NCBI GenBank assembly: GCA_026874595.1
Contig: CM049307.1
Coordinates: 53,980,370-54,044,369, forward strand
DNA: 64,000 bases
Direction of reading: 5' to 3'
Origin: Sipunculus nudus
Taxonomy: Eukaryota; Annelida; Sipuncula; Golfingiida; Sipunculidae
The notes under the pieces are model-generated. The model saw only the letters and a program-made list of their open reading frames with translations. It was not told where the DNA came from and did no database searches. The translations under genes and the position numbers were made by a program. Positions 12,287 through 25,300 of the stretch are shown piece after piece; within the stretch, counting starts at the first letter, position 1, and each line of letters opens with the position of its first letter.

Positions 12287-12370
12287 CGTGTCTTGCGTTT
12301 ATGGTAATACTGGAAAGGGAAACAGTTGAAACTGTTTCCTCTTCCAGTTTTGCCATAATTGTAAGACACG
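12287..12370. repeat. 84-nt near-perfect hairpin
   Basis: Two 42-base arms starting CGTGTCTT and ending GACACG pair at about five in six positions, with an almost loop-less turn at ACAGTTGAAACTGT. The size fits a microRNA precursor or a small MITE. It directly follows a poly-G element. Confidence 0.7.
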
Positions 12371-13762
12371 CTATGAGGTGACTTCTGGCAAGCTACTAAG
12401 ATAAATCTTACTTTCTGTTTATTATACTTTCCCCTCTTTCTTAGTCCTCTGTGTCTCTGTTTGGAGAAGAGCCCCCCCCCCCCCCCCCCCCCCAGTTCTT
12501 GTTATACTGGTATTTTCGCCCAACCATAGAAACAGTCGTCGCATGTTCCCCTCGGACTTTGGATTTTCGACTTGGAAAAGTATTTGGACAGTATTTATGC
12601 ATGTTATGAATATTCATGAACCCCATGATTTTCCGCAGGCGGACCTTAGCAACATCAAGACCTCGGATGTTGTGTTATGAAATTTGCCGAGTCTGATGTG
12701 GCGGAGAGTATTTGATAGTGATGTCTAATGAACACAACCTGTAGGTCCACTGGAACAATTCAGTGGTTATATACTGTCTCTAGTGTCCGTGGGTTCGAAC
12801 TTTCTGTGAAAAAAAATCATTTGTTTATCGAGAGACTTATATCGCACGAAACATGTAACTTGGAATATGACGTCTTAGCATTGGTGATACTTGTGGGTAC
12901 TGTTTGTGTTATGTTGATTCTCGATTCAATGGTGAAAATGTATAGGACCAAAAAGTTCATAAATGGCTAAGTATACACATCAAAATATATCCGGTCGTGT
13001 CTTTAGTAGTAAATTGGTATTTCTGGCAACACAACCACATTCTTACCTTTATATTTTAATGAAAAATTATTCTCCAAGATCCTTGCAAGCCCGCCGTGAT
13101 TTAAACATAACAAAGTTTAGGAACTTGTTGTGAGCGGATCTTGATCAACTGGTACCCTGCACAGACCCCTATTAACGCCCGCTTTTTCCAGATCCAACAG
13201 CGATAATATCAGAGCAGGGTCCCAGTCTAAATCCCGCTGCAAAGGACGGTGGGACTGTTCATAACATGGCGGCTTCTTCTCCATGTAAACATTTGTATTC
13301 TTAATAAAATTGTGGATATATATAGGGCACTGAGCATGACATCGATGCTGAAACCTTTCAGAAGTTTCATACCTCATCCAAAGACAACGGAAAGGTTATT
13401 ATTTTATGTTGACACCGCCTAAAAAGTCACTTCTATGATTCCAAAGGGTCCCCCTATTTGGAATCATACACGGTTTATCAGTAGGGCCGAACTCAAGACG
13501 TTGGTGGAGAAGAGCAGAGCGAATCGGAATAAAGCTTCTTGGGATGAGACAATATTTAAGGCAAAGTTAACCTAATGATTTCCGTGTTGTACTGAGAAGT
13601 CGCGTGGACTGGTTTGATGAGAGGTTCCAAGACGTTGGAATACAAGAGTTTACAAGCAGAAAGTACTGTATAATGTTTGCGGTCATCTGATTGGTTGCTC
13701 GTTAGTCCAATGCTTTTATATGATAATTCATTGAATGAATATGCGATTAAGGTCACATAGAG
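12371..13762. other. Intergenic stretch, poly-C tract, no supported gene
   Basis: It holds a poly-C tract near 12472-12493 and a 86-codon minus-strand frame at 13117-13377 in a slightly G+C-richer patch. I see no splice-supported gene. Confidence 0.4.
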
Positions 13763-13912
13763 TTCTTGGAAAGTATAATTGGCATCGTTTCCGTAATTCC
13801 AGTACCAGGAACGGGTGTTTCCGTTGGCGTGGCCGCAGAGGAGTTGCGTGACAACGGCTCAGTGCCACCACAGTCAAATATAATACAGATTGATACAAGG
13901 CTCAGCGTTCGA
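13763..13912 (+). repeat. Short dispersed repeat (GGCC(A/G)CAGAGGA family), copy 1
   Basis: It shares TTGGCATCGTT, GTGGCCGCAGAGGA(G)TTG, TGACA(A)CG, AGTGCC and ATAATA(C/T)AGATTGAT with 41880-42000, and the core GGCC(A)CAGAGAAGTTGCGTGAC with the minus strand near 40570-40650. Confidence 0.6.
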
Positions 13913-15057
13913 AGTATAAGGTAACAGGCTTATCGCTTCGATGGAACGAAACATCCAAGGTGCCGTTTAAACCTAGTAACTAACATTTTATGGGTGGCAG
14001 CTTTGTCCGGGTTAGATATATGGATGTGCCTGGCTATATTTTTCGTTTCTCCATTGAGAATTACATATGTTGACCTGGTGGTGCACTGAAGAGAGAAGCA
14101 TCTTGTAAATACTTGTCATCATATTGTATCATAGTATAATACAGTGAATACGAGGAACAGCTGTGAGTCACAAGTTGTGAATTATTGTCTGCTCGGTACG
14201 TGCTCCTCTATTTTTCTTATGTCAGGAAAGGTGATTTTCTTGACATGTCATAACCATGAATAGCAACTTTAATTGCGACCTTAAACCAAAGCTGAGTGTA
14301 TCCGAGTGTATCTACAATGCGAACATAAAATCCAATATTATTACTGATCAGTTAAAGCAAATAAAACACGCTGCAACGTTTCTGGCAGAGATTTATAAAG
14401 AAGTTTATTATCTTATTGTAAAGATCAATGGCTGACTTTTTAAGATGTCACGTATAATGTTGTCCTCTGAATCTTTTGTTTGGAAAATTAATGTTCTCTT
14501 TGCTCTTTGGTTTCGGGATCAATGAGGGACCATTACCCGGTGTCACGTATATTATTATTCTCCGAATCTTTTGTTTACAGTACGTTTAATTTGATGAACT
14601 GGCGGTAATCACCGGAATCAATGACGTGTATAATGTCATCTTCACGAGTTTTTAGCATTTTATCACCTGATGCACAAAGCAACGCAGTGACACTTTATTA
14701 CCTACGGCTTACGAGGCACCGTGCGATTATAAACGCATAATACCTTTGAGGTATACGTCAGTTTTATATCTCACTCCGTATATCAGGTACTCACTCGACC
14801 GGCATGCAAGATAACATAGATAAATCATAAACCGTTTCAAGTCCCAAGTATTGCCGTCAGATACTTTTATCCTATAACATTACTGCAACTCAGTTTTGCG
14901 GTACTGTTTTTCTCCATTCATAAATCGTACAAACTACAACCGTGGCACGTATACGCGTGTGACTGTAAATGACATAAGGATTGACGCTCATTGCAGACAG
15001 TGTGAGTTATACAGGTATATACTAAAAAGCTGTTATAAAATGCCCATGATATGATTC
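13913..15057. other. Intergenic stretch, no gene seen
   Basis: AT-rich. The phrase CACGTATAATGTTGTCCTC(T/C)GAATCTTTTGTTT occurs in two variants at about 14450 and 14545, a weak local duplication. No gene is recognised. Confidence 0.4.
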
Positions 15058-15244
15058 CAGTGGCGGATCCGGGATAAAGGGAAGAAAAAGGGGGGGGGGG
15101 GGGGTCCAACCCAGGAGGACTGATGACAAAGCCTAAAAAAGTCCCAAGGTCCGGAAACGGGCGGGGGGGACCATATAAATTGGTTCTGAAACCCTTATAA
15201 AGGGTCTGGACCCTCCCCCCCCCCTCCCCGGATCCGCTTCAGGG
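15058..15244 (+). repeat. Poly-G/poly-C foldback element
   Basis: It starts TGGCGGATCCGGGAT, has poly-G then GTCCAACCCAGGAGGAC, AAGGTCCGGAAACGGGCGGGG, CTGAAACCCTTATAAAGGGT, poly-C, and ends CGGATCCGCTTC. The ends are inverted copies of each other. Confidence 0.75.
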
Positions 15245-16058
15245 TTCCCATTGAGAGTTTCAGGGTTCCAATCGGAATTTATTCGAGCGAATATATACAT
15301 ATATTGCATCAGGAGTGTAGTCGACATTGCAGTCGAGCTTCGAGGTTCGAGTCTACGTCTGTCTTCTTCGAGTCCGTGTCACCTGGAAGCCGAATTAAAT
15401 ACAAATCGTCTTTTTAAAAAGAAATTTCACATGGAAATTTGAGAATATCATGCATATATGTTTATGTAAGCTAATACATGCTTTTAACTTGAATGTTTAT
15501 AATCACTTTTACCTCCCGAGGCCGAATTTTAGCTTGGAAAATATATTTTTGTATGTATTATATTCTGACAGTATATAGTTCGCGCATGTATTTAAGTCTT
15601 TATAATATGTGACTATTTCCGACTGGATTCAATATGTGAACTGGGCCTGAATTCTAGAGTCCTTACCTCTCCCGATCTAAAAATAACTCCGAGCTCAGGG
15701 CCCTCCAGTCCAAATCCGAGTCCCATAGTAAATTTGTTAAATTTATGTTTTATTTTATTAAATCGTCCACCGGTTCTGATCTTTGTTACACTAACGTTGT
15801 TCATGCTCGTTTCGTTTGTCACGTATTGTTTACAGTTGGAATCCGATGAAAATTCCTAAAAATACCTCTTCTTAATTCGCTTTAATTCATACATGGACAT
15901 GACAGGTTTGGAAATTAATGAGAACATCTATTCGTGCAGTATTTAGCATTTGCTTTTACTTAACATGCAATCATTTCAGCTAATATATGATGACTATCTT
16001 GGTGCACGTGATCTTAACTATTTTATTATTCTAGTGAATTGTGTGTCTTAATGATTTT
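15245..16058. other. Intergenic stretch, no gene seen
   Basis: AT-rich with no supportable feature. Confidence 0.5.
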
Positions 16059-16425
16059 TAGCTCAGCTGACTGCAGGTCATCTTAGCTATAGCGATCACC
16101 CTTTGTCCTTCGTCAAAGGACACAAATCGTTACAGTTGGACCCAGAATCTTATAACTTGCATCCCGGTTGACATGAAAAATCTCCTTTATCTCCTAAAAT
16201 ATTTTGCGAATTACGGGCCGAAAACGAGATTTAAAGCACCCAGTGAGTCAGATGGGGCTTATATTGTATCCATTAGGCCTATATTCTTCTAACATTACTT
16301 TCAGAGAGGTCCATATAAAATATCCTTTGTAACCTAAAATTAGGTCACTGTGAGCCCTATCCTCCGAGCTATGAGGCTCGTAAGTACCCCCAGAATAATT
16401 AAATTTTGATACAAAGACAAATATA
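16059..16425 (+). repeat. TTTTAGCTCAGCTGAC-family repeat, one monomer
   Basis: A complete head (TTTTAGCTCAGCTGACTGCA, then GCTATAGCGATCACCCTTTG) is followed by one monomer with ACAAATCGTTACAGTTGGACC, a copy of TTAGGTCACTGTGA, GAGCTATGAGGCTC and AAGTACCCCCAGAATAATTA. Confidence 0.8.
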
Positions 16426-16719
16426 AAAATGTTATGGTCTCACATGGAAAAGGATTACCAAATTCTCGATGGAACAAATTGCGGTATGTGTACCATGACA
16501 TTAAAGCATTACGGCGTCATAGGCCTTGGAGAAACGCATATATTTACCAAGAAATGAAACCATGTACTAAAGCAATTTCTTCGTCTAATCTAGCTTCTTT
16601 GTTACTACTCTTAAGCACTCTTGCTCTCGGTAATAAAAACAGGATCAACTAAAAATTACAAATAAATAACTGCTGTATGTTGCCTAAGTCACTTAATCTG
16701 TTGATCGTGCGGTGAATCA

Positions 16720-17170
16720 CTTTTGCGGACATCTTCACGTCACATGCCCATGCGGTGCAGCTCGAGTGAGGCGGTGGTCGCGGGGACATTTATTTCAGTT
16801 TGCTGAGAGCGACACTCGTGAATAGTTCTCCATTTTACGGAGTAAGCCACTGTTAGGTTTTGCCACCAATGTAAGTAAATCCCTCGCGGTCGTGTTAGCC
16901 CAACCCCTTCCTACCTGCGCAAGTCCTGTGCACTCAAGCGGAACGGAGTATCTCTTTGACAGTGCCACAGCCGGCTGCGGGGGGACACCTGTGACACTCC
17001 GTGCGCACACAAGCCGCGGAGCGTCGAGTTGTACGGGCCGTACATGAAACTGACGCCCGGTGCCCGTGGCTCAGCTACTAAAGGAAACATGTGCCGCTTA
17101 ATTACGAACTTAAACGTGGATGTTAAATTGTTATCCTGAAATTATCTGAACTCGGAGAAAAATTTCGAAT
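16720..17170 (+). promoter_or_regulatory. CpG-dense putative promoter and 5' UTR
   Basis: This stretch is clearly richer in G+C and in CpG than its AT-rich surroundings, with roughly thirty CpG dinucleotides by eye, densest between 16740 and 17080. It lies directly upstream of the signal-peptide exon, as expected of a CpG-type promoter and 5' UTR. I see no convincing TATA box. The minus-strand reading frame at 16795-17010 is most likely a by-product of the base composition. Confidence 0.5.
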
Positions 17171-17243
17171 ATGGCAGGATACCACAAGACCTCTCCGGAG
17201 CGACTTCTGCCGTCGTTCTTGTTGTTGTTCCTGCACGTACAAG
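17171..17243 (+). CDS. Exon 1: start codon and signal peptide
   Basis: The exon encodes 24 residues plus the first base of a codon. A short polar start (MAGYHKTSPER) is followed by a hydrophobic core rich in Leu and Phe (LLPSFLLLFL), a typical signal-peptide layout. The ATG has A at -3 and G at +4, a good initiation context. The exon ends at CAAG|GTAGGC, a usable donor in phase 1. The transmembrane exon at 44231 accepts phase 1, and direct joining creates AFA followed by Gln, a textbook signal-peptidase site. The following intron would be 27 kb. It sits immediately after the CpG-dense stretch, supporting its role as first coding exon. The alternative is that this is the signal peptide of another transcript. 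Confidence 0.68.
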
Positions 17244-17846
17244 GTAGGCCTGGCTTTAATCCACAACCACCGGATCACGTCCGACCTATATATGTATATA
17301 ATAGTATACCTAGCTTGTTTACTCTTTTCTTGTCCAGGGCTATGCCAGTCTTCGTCAGCTTCGGATTCATACCTTACTACCATCATAATACATGTTCAGA
17401 GCACCCCAAGGTGAAAATGTTTTTTCTTGACATGCTAAATAAGTAACAATAAACATACGCTCTTGATTTTTATTTGGAAGTTTAATTTATTAGATTTATT
17501 AATATATATTTTTCTACCATATAACTTAAATATAAATATGAACATATATTATATATATTATTTTAATACTATTTATATAAATATATTAATATTATTTATA
17601 TACTTATATTAAATATTATTGTATTGGTAATACCTCCAAATGCTTATTAAGGTGTGATTACATTCACATGACACCCCCAGTGTTGCCATATGACTTTTTC
17701 CGTTATCATTAAGTAACCCCTGCTAGCTAATTTCACAACGTTCGCTATGTTCTACGTCGTGACCGTATTAGCCCACAGTCGGTCCGACATTATTTTTGCA
17801 GAATTTTTATTCAGATCATTGAATAATGCAATTATTTATGAGAACA

Positions 17847-17896
<50 letters not shown>

Positions 17897-20800
17897 AGAG
17901 TGAGTAGTCTGAGACCAAGCGTGTGCTTCCGCCAGGTTTGTGCTATAGGACTACATAGCAAAAAGTAGGCCAAGAGGAAAGTCTGTCACGTTCCGATCAC
18001 AGGTGAGCGCCAGAACAAAGGCTGCCCTAATACCAGTGAATGGCTAAAGTCCTATGCAGGGATAAAGTTATCACCCTATCTCCAAGTTATATAGAATCCT
18101 TTAAATCAGAAGTTATCACTCTATATCACAGTTGTATAGAACCCTTTTATTTAAAAAGTAATTGTGATCCATATTTCTTCCAAAATACTGTATTTTGTCC
18201 CGTGGGCGTGACCCTAACGCTTTACAAAATTTCACCAGAAGCCGTTTAAAACTTTTTGAGTTAATTGCTTACAGACAAAAGAAGGAAGACAGAAATATAA
18301 CACCCCAAAGCCTCGTGGAGGTTAAAATAACAGTAAAAAGGTTTTATTAGTGTCGACTCATCATAACATCCACCACAGGGTAAGATATGATCAAGAGAAG
18401 CCAAAGTCTTGTTTGTTTCAACTAAAGGTTTCTTTTGGTTATTTTGTTTGATTTATTACAGTAATCTATCAAATGGAAAAGTATGCATATAACATTATGC
18501 AAAACAGATGATACCAGAGTATACATGACAAACGAACATAAGGTAAGGGGACATGAATAAATATTAGAAGATTACTAATGTTAGCACAATGGGCACTTTA
18601 GTATAATTATTTCCATTGCGGCCCTTATATTATTACAGATTTGTAATATAGTTCTAGATAAATATACTTGATATACCATTAAGTTATCCATGTATAAGGG
18701 ACCCACGTCTTGGTTTGATGGTACTATATAAGGAAGCATCATTTCTACTTAAAGGAAGCTTGGTTCCTCAGAAGGAAAGATTTGTACAATCCAGGATGTA
18801 TCGTTATGAATCTGTATTGTATAATCGTATAATAAGTATCTTCAAGTACATAAGAAAAATAAGAAAGAAAGAAAAAAAAAAACGCTCAGATTATCATAGT
18901 TTTTAAATGCCAGGATCAAGCCTGGAGATCTGATTTTTTTAAGTAACAATGCTCAGCATACATCCCTCAAGATTTTAAGCCACACGAAAGGCTTTTGAAT
19001 GTTATGAGGAAAGTGATCTCATTGTTCATATATGATATAGAGACCCCCACACCACCCCCTCCCCAATGAAAAGGAAAGCAAAATTGTATTTAAAAATAAT
19101 ATACATTTTGTCAATTCGTGATAGTCATGCATTATTTAAAAATGAACCATTTAATCTTCAGTACAAATTAGCAATGAAGTAAGAAAAGGCGCTTTAAACC
19201 CCTAACATCGTGTTGATATATCATAAATTGTGAGAAAATGAGCTTTGTATCAGTTATACCATTATTACTATATAGCCTCAGTATTGATTGGATAATTAAT
19301 GTTTAAATTCTGAACATTGGATACAAGATAAATATTCAGGCGTGCGGGGTTCTCGGTACACCAGCTGGGTAGATCCTGCTCATTACCATGACAACGCGTG
19401 TTTACTAAAAATTCTTACCGTTCGTCCAGATGGTCGTGCGCGTATTGGCATGGCAACAGGTGTTCACGCGGGGTCCGCCTTGACATTGTTTCGTCTTTTG
19501 CAGAGTAAACATTTTGTGTGCCCTGACCGGGAATAACTTTACGATTTCCGACATTATCCGTTGAATGAGAACCTGTAGGGTCTTATTTCGGCTCCGTGCT
19601 TGCCCATAAGTCTTCAAAGATGCTATAGGAATCTTTTCAAAATGGGAGGTCAATTACTAACAGGTTTGTGTGCACAGCATTATAGTACCAACATAATGAG
19701 GTCTAGAAAACAGCTCACACTTTGAAAAGGTCTCCTCCCCTATTTACATAATATGGTAATCATCCTATTATGGCGGTTCTTAATACGATACAGTATCGTC
19801 TTAATGGCGATACAGTATAAACTGGGCGATATACCGATGTCACTGTCTTACTTTTAATACACTCAATACTATTTCCCTATTTATATTTTCTTACGTTTTG
19901 CTTCTCCTAACAACCTTAAATGTTTGCTTAATAATTTTGTTTACTATCAGTATACATTGATTTTGGTACAGAGTATGCTATATACAGTTTAACTAAAACC
20001 TGAAAAGATTAATTATATATCACTGTATGTTAAATAATAACGCAACGCTCCATGCATTAGTATGCATTACATGTATCTGATTTAATTTTTTTTTGGAAAA
20101 CTGTGCAGTGGCCTTCCCAAAGCATCTAATCTGCATGAGCTAATGCGAAAAATGTGACTGTTTTTTTTAAGGCAGAAATGTTATCAAATTGTATTTGTGA
20201 TTTAGGCAAAGCATTCCACTCCGTGAGAGAAGCATACATGGAAGTTCGGTCCGCTAAAGATTTATATTTCATCCTGGGCACCTCCAGCGTTATGACGTCA
20301 AAGTAGCGGGTTGGATAGACAAATATTTCCCTATATTATTCCGGACGATGTCACAGTTACTTAGAACACAGACAGCGTAATCACATATTTGTCTCATATG
20401 ACGTTAATGTTATAATAATAATGCTATATTCGAATTAAATTTGTTTGATAAATATCTGCAAATGAAAAACGGCAAAATTTCACTTTTAAGCACTTTTCGG
20501 TTTGGCTGCAATGTAATGAGGTCTAAACTGGGCGATAAACCGATATCACTATCTTACTTTTAATACACTCAGTACTATTTCCCTATTTATATTTTCTTAC
20601 GTTTTACAAATACAAAATGCTTAAGTTCAGTGGTGCATCGGCCCCCCGTTGCTTGTATGCTTTAATTCATCAAGAAGCCTTGGCAGTTTTTTTTTCAAAT
20701 CATTTAATTAAAAGGAATAAAAAGCCATCTCCCTCTCTCTCTCTCTCTATATATATATATGTGTGTATGTATGTATTGTGTATTCCTTATTAAACTATAA

Positions 20801-21547
20801 CGTATTTTTGTGCAATTGTCACATGCATACAAATAATCTTCCATTAATATTTTCATATCATTGGCATCATCTCACATTTTTCCAAGTAAGATTAGAAAAT
20901 ATTAGGAAAAAAAACAAAGTTTCAAATACATGGGTCTTATTTCATGGGGGAAAGGAACTACCTCTCACACCTATAGGACGTGGGGACAAAGTATCTTTTG
21001 ACCCCCCTCACATGTTAGGGAAATGAAACATCACATCTGACAGAGCAATTTCGAGATGATTCTGTTATTCAATTTATATAATCCACATTAAAATTAGTCA
21101 GTCTTTCCATTATTCACCACAAATGGAGAAAAAGTTAGGCTATTATAATGTGCGTGATGTGCCTCATTGATGCGTCATGATGTTGTTGACTGTTTGTAAA
21201 TGGAGATGGTTTGAAATCTTAATTATGAAAAAGTTTTGAAAATTGAGCAAATAAAAAACCAATTGAAAAACCAAAATTTATTTTCCTTAATTTTTAGGTG
21301 GAATCGAAAAAAAAACTATGATATACAGGGAGGGGTGTTCTCTTTTTCATGAGGAAGATTTCCTAGTGGGGATTTGAGCGTTGGTCCTCAGATATAAATA
21401 AGTTAAAATTCCTACATGCAAGGTCTTTTATGTTGTGGCAACTGTTCGTCTTGTTTTGGAGATTAAAGATGTTACAAGAATATTGATTTTCTAACAGTCA
21501 TGATCTGATTTTCTACTGAATCTAAACAAACTAAATTTTATATACAA

Positions 21548-21594
<47 letters not shown>

Positions 21595-22270
21595 GCGTAT
21601 TGCCTTACCAGTACGCGTGCAGTCACCCCGGCACCCCTCTTCCATGTATCCAGGCTACGCCCATGCTATACTTTAGTGGACTGCACCCTCCCCGCCCCAT
21701 TTTCCCATAAAACAAGGCCCATTTTGAAATGTGTAAAAGTTCACAATGTTGTGAAAAAGTTTGATCATCATTCAGGCGCTTTACTATCCTCTATGATTGT
21801 TATGATAGATATTATCAAAGCCGAAAAGTTTATGTACTACATTCTGTTTCGCAGGCATCAAGCTGTTTATTAGTTCTTACTGAAAGTCATTTAGGTATAG
21901 GAATTGGTCTTTCGGTCACCGTTTGACACAGAAACTTTTAACTTAAGATCCAGATGAAAGGATGTAGAAATTTCCGTGGATACCGTGGTATGCGCTCCGA
22001 AGAGTGTCGTTCTGGTAATGGTCTGATTTCATATCCAAACCACGGATATGACAGGTTTAATCGAAACATTGGTTCAATGGCTTTTACGTAAACATAGGTT
22101 TAATGGCCTTTAAGCACGTTATTCAGTGACCTATGTTATGAAGTATTGTTATAGTTTATTACATTTGGTGGTTGACATAATTTATTCACATTCCTCTATG
22201 TTTTACAGACCTTTGCACAGATGCAACATAATAAGGATATATTTGTGAATAGCGTGCGTAACGGCTGGCG

Positions 22271-22339
<69 letters not shown>

Positions 22340-25300
22340 GTTAATTGGTGGTTGTCATAATTTATTCACATTCCTCTATGTTTTCCTGACCATATTTTAC
22401 ATATACCAGGACATACAACTGGATAGCACTGAAAAAATTAAATCTTATTTCCATAGTGGTACATATAGCTGCCAAGATGATATGCAAGGAGCAAATTAAA
22501 AATTACAATGATAAATAATCCGTAAATGAAGACCATATAATTTTACCATTGACTACAAGAGTACCTAAAATTGCATGGATATTTAAAGACATATCACAGT
22601 TGATGTCATATATAATATTATAAGCAATAATATAATATATTTATAAAAATTAACATATATATAAATATATATAAATACTGAATACTTGTTCATTGACTTG
22701 AAAAAAAAATCACCGTTTATAATACAAAATCTCTATTATGACAATTTGACTAGTAATTACACTTACTACAATTATAACTAGATTAGTTAGATATAATAAT
22801 ATATTAAAAGAAGGTGAATAAAAACTCAGAAGTAAATTCAAAGTACATAAGTATATGAATGAAAAAATAAAACAAGTTATTCACTGACATCAAATAAAAA
22901 AAAACACAGTTTGTAATACCTAATCTCAATTATGACAGTTTGACTATGGTGAACACAATTATCATAAGACTAATCTAGTAACAATAATATACTATAATAA
23001 TATATTTAAAGAAAGTGAGCAAATAACGCAGAAGTAAATTCAAAAGTACGTGAGAATATGAAGTAAAAAGACCTTTAAATTAGTGTTTTATTTCATAAAC
23101 GCTTGACTGAAAGAGAATCAATGGATCTGAACCATTTCGATGATAATGTCTTTTGAAAGGAATATGATATATTTATATGACAAATATGTTCTGCTGAATT
23201 TTAAGCCATTTAAAAATTCGACAGATACTAGTAACCTTTGTAATTTATTGTTATTTGTATTTCATTACAGTCGTATGTATTTGTGGCTATAGGTTAATAA
23301 CATGCATACACGTAATTTATACACAAAGGTCTTCAGACAGAACACAAAACGTTGACATATACGTCGATTTATATGTCCTTTTTTGACAACGCTCTTCTTT
23401 CGGTTAGGTCAATAGAATTTATACTTTTTATTACTTTTACAAAACTTTTTAACCTTCCCATAGGGCATCTGCTTGTAGGTTAAACACCTTAAATGTTATT
23501 TAAGAGATAAGGTTCGCACCGTGTGGATATATCTCTATATCTGTATGTAGAGACACGTATGCGTGCACGCTTTAATCGTTTTAGGAATGTCTTCCATTTA
23601 CCTCTTTATAAACCCAGTACGACTTGACATTTTATATTTGATCAGCTCTGAATGGAAACCTATACAAAGACGTACATTCATGCCAGTGGGCGCCTGCTTG
23701 GGTGTATTGTCTTTTGTGAAGAATTGCCGAGGTACGTATCATTAACTATGTACTGAAGGTATGAGAGAAATTCTTCGGGTGCTTCACAAGGATATGCTAT
23801 TGCGCCCGTATTGTTCCCATGCTCAAACGAAATCATTTCTGGAATAAAGACTTCTTTGTCTGAAGTTTTCTCATAGAGTATTAAGGATGCAGGAATGTTA
23901 TTCCGCCGGTGTCAAGTTGCCTGAATCTGCGACTTCGCCATCACCACCCGTAGGTGGTCCTAAGAGTTATGGTCTTTAATATTCAATTTTCACTACTCTT
24001 TTCCTTCTTTTTACTTTCAATAAAATTTGTCCGTGATAAACTGACTTTTTTACATCACTTTCATCAAAGGTTCAAACTTTTTTTTTGTTTCATGAGGAAT
24101 TTCTTTTCTATCTTTGTCTGCCTATGACCAAAATTAAAAGCATGGTCTAATATTTGTTGAACATTATCATTAATGACTTATTTATCAACAATTTATCAAA
24201 ATCAAATATTTTGTGGTCTTTTCTTTAGCATGAGTTATTTAACATATATTCCCAAAAATACCCTCCCCGTTTGCCATCAACTTTTTATCGGTCCTCAGTT
24301 GAAAACTTAACACTGTATATTCTCAAATGTATGATATCAACAACGTTAAGACATATTTGAGCAACAAATACTTTTATGGGCTGCCAATTCCCGACTTTTC
24401 CCTTTACTTCTCCATATTTTTCTCGATATTTTGCAAGATCTACTGCATAGACTTATTCAATTGAAATATAGCAGTATTGCTGTCTAGAGGAATTTCAATC
24501 TGACGGAGAATCTTTTAGAACTATCAAAACAACGAATTCCTTATTATTTTCTCATCATACTGATGAACGCGTTATAACATCATACTGATGTTATTTAAGT
24601 TCCTTATATATTGTGAAACGTTGCAGGTTAAAAAAAAAATAACTTATGCGGACACAAGGTGTTACCGCACGTTGAACTTATGTTTTATAAAAAAGGAGGT
24701 CAGTTGAGGTATGAGTCTCGTGAAACTGGAAAAAAAACTTATTTTTAAGGAATAGCGCAAAGAGGATGAGTGTTTGTGGTCCGGATATAATTCCGCTACG
24801 CGACACTCTGGTCATTAACATGTGAAAACCGGAAACGTGAGATCATCAGTTCTGATCACTGGAATATTTTTTCTGATAGTTGGGAATTAAATGACCTAAC
24901 CATTCAAATATTAATTAATACAGATACATTGATATAACCGTTTGATACGGATGTTCACATTGCTACTATTTTGGACTGAAGTCCGTAATTTGGTTGTTTC
25001 CTCTCAAAGATTGGATTGGGGGGGGATTATTCTTTTATATTCAGCCATGAATCAGGACCACATAATGTGTGAAAGTGTGAAATTATCATTATCCTTTCAT
25101 TCGGATATCAAAGTAATATCTACGCATTTGAATAAACCAGCTTTGAACTCAGAAGGTATCATTGACGGGTTGGTGTAGATAGTATTCTCTGAAGGGAGGC
25201 ACAGCCGTAGACTCCAAACATCAGAAAGCCATCTGCTGTACAAAAATAATCCTTCTTAGTAAAGTGAAAGTTACAAAAAGCTATATGTTGGCAAATAAAA

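Noticed and set aside
12287..12370. Orthologue of miR-8/200
   Set aside because: Only the first eight bases match; the rest of the mature sequence and the arm are wrong.
11884..12626. Proline- and glycine-rich frames on both strands
   Set aside because: They are driven by poly-G and poly-C runs of the foldback element and the tract near 12472.
13117..13377. 86-codon minus-strand frame with an MEKKPP start inside
   Set aside because: It has a protein-like look, but no splice partner, no domain and no promoter evidence.
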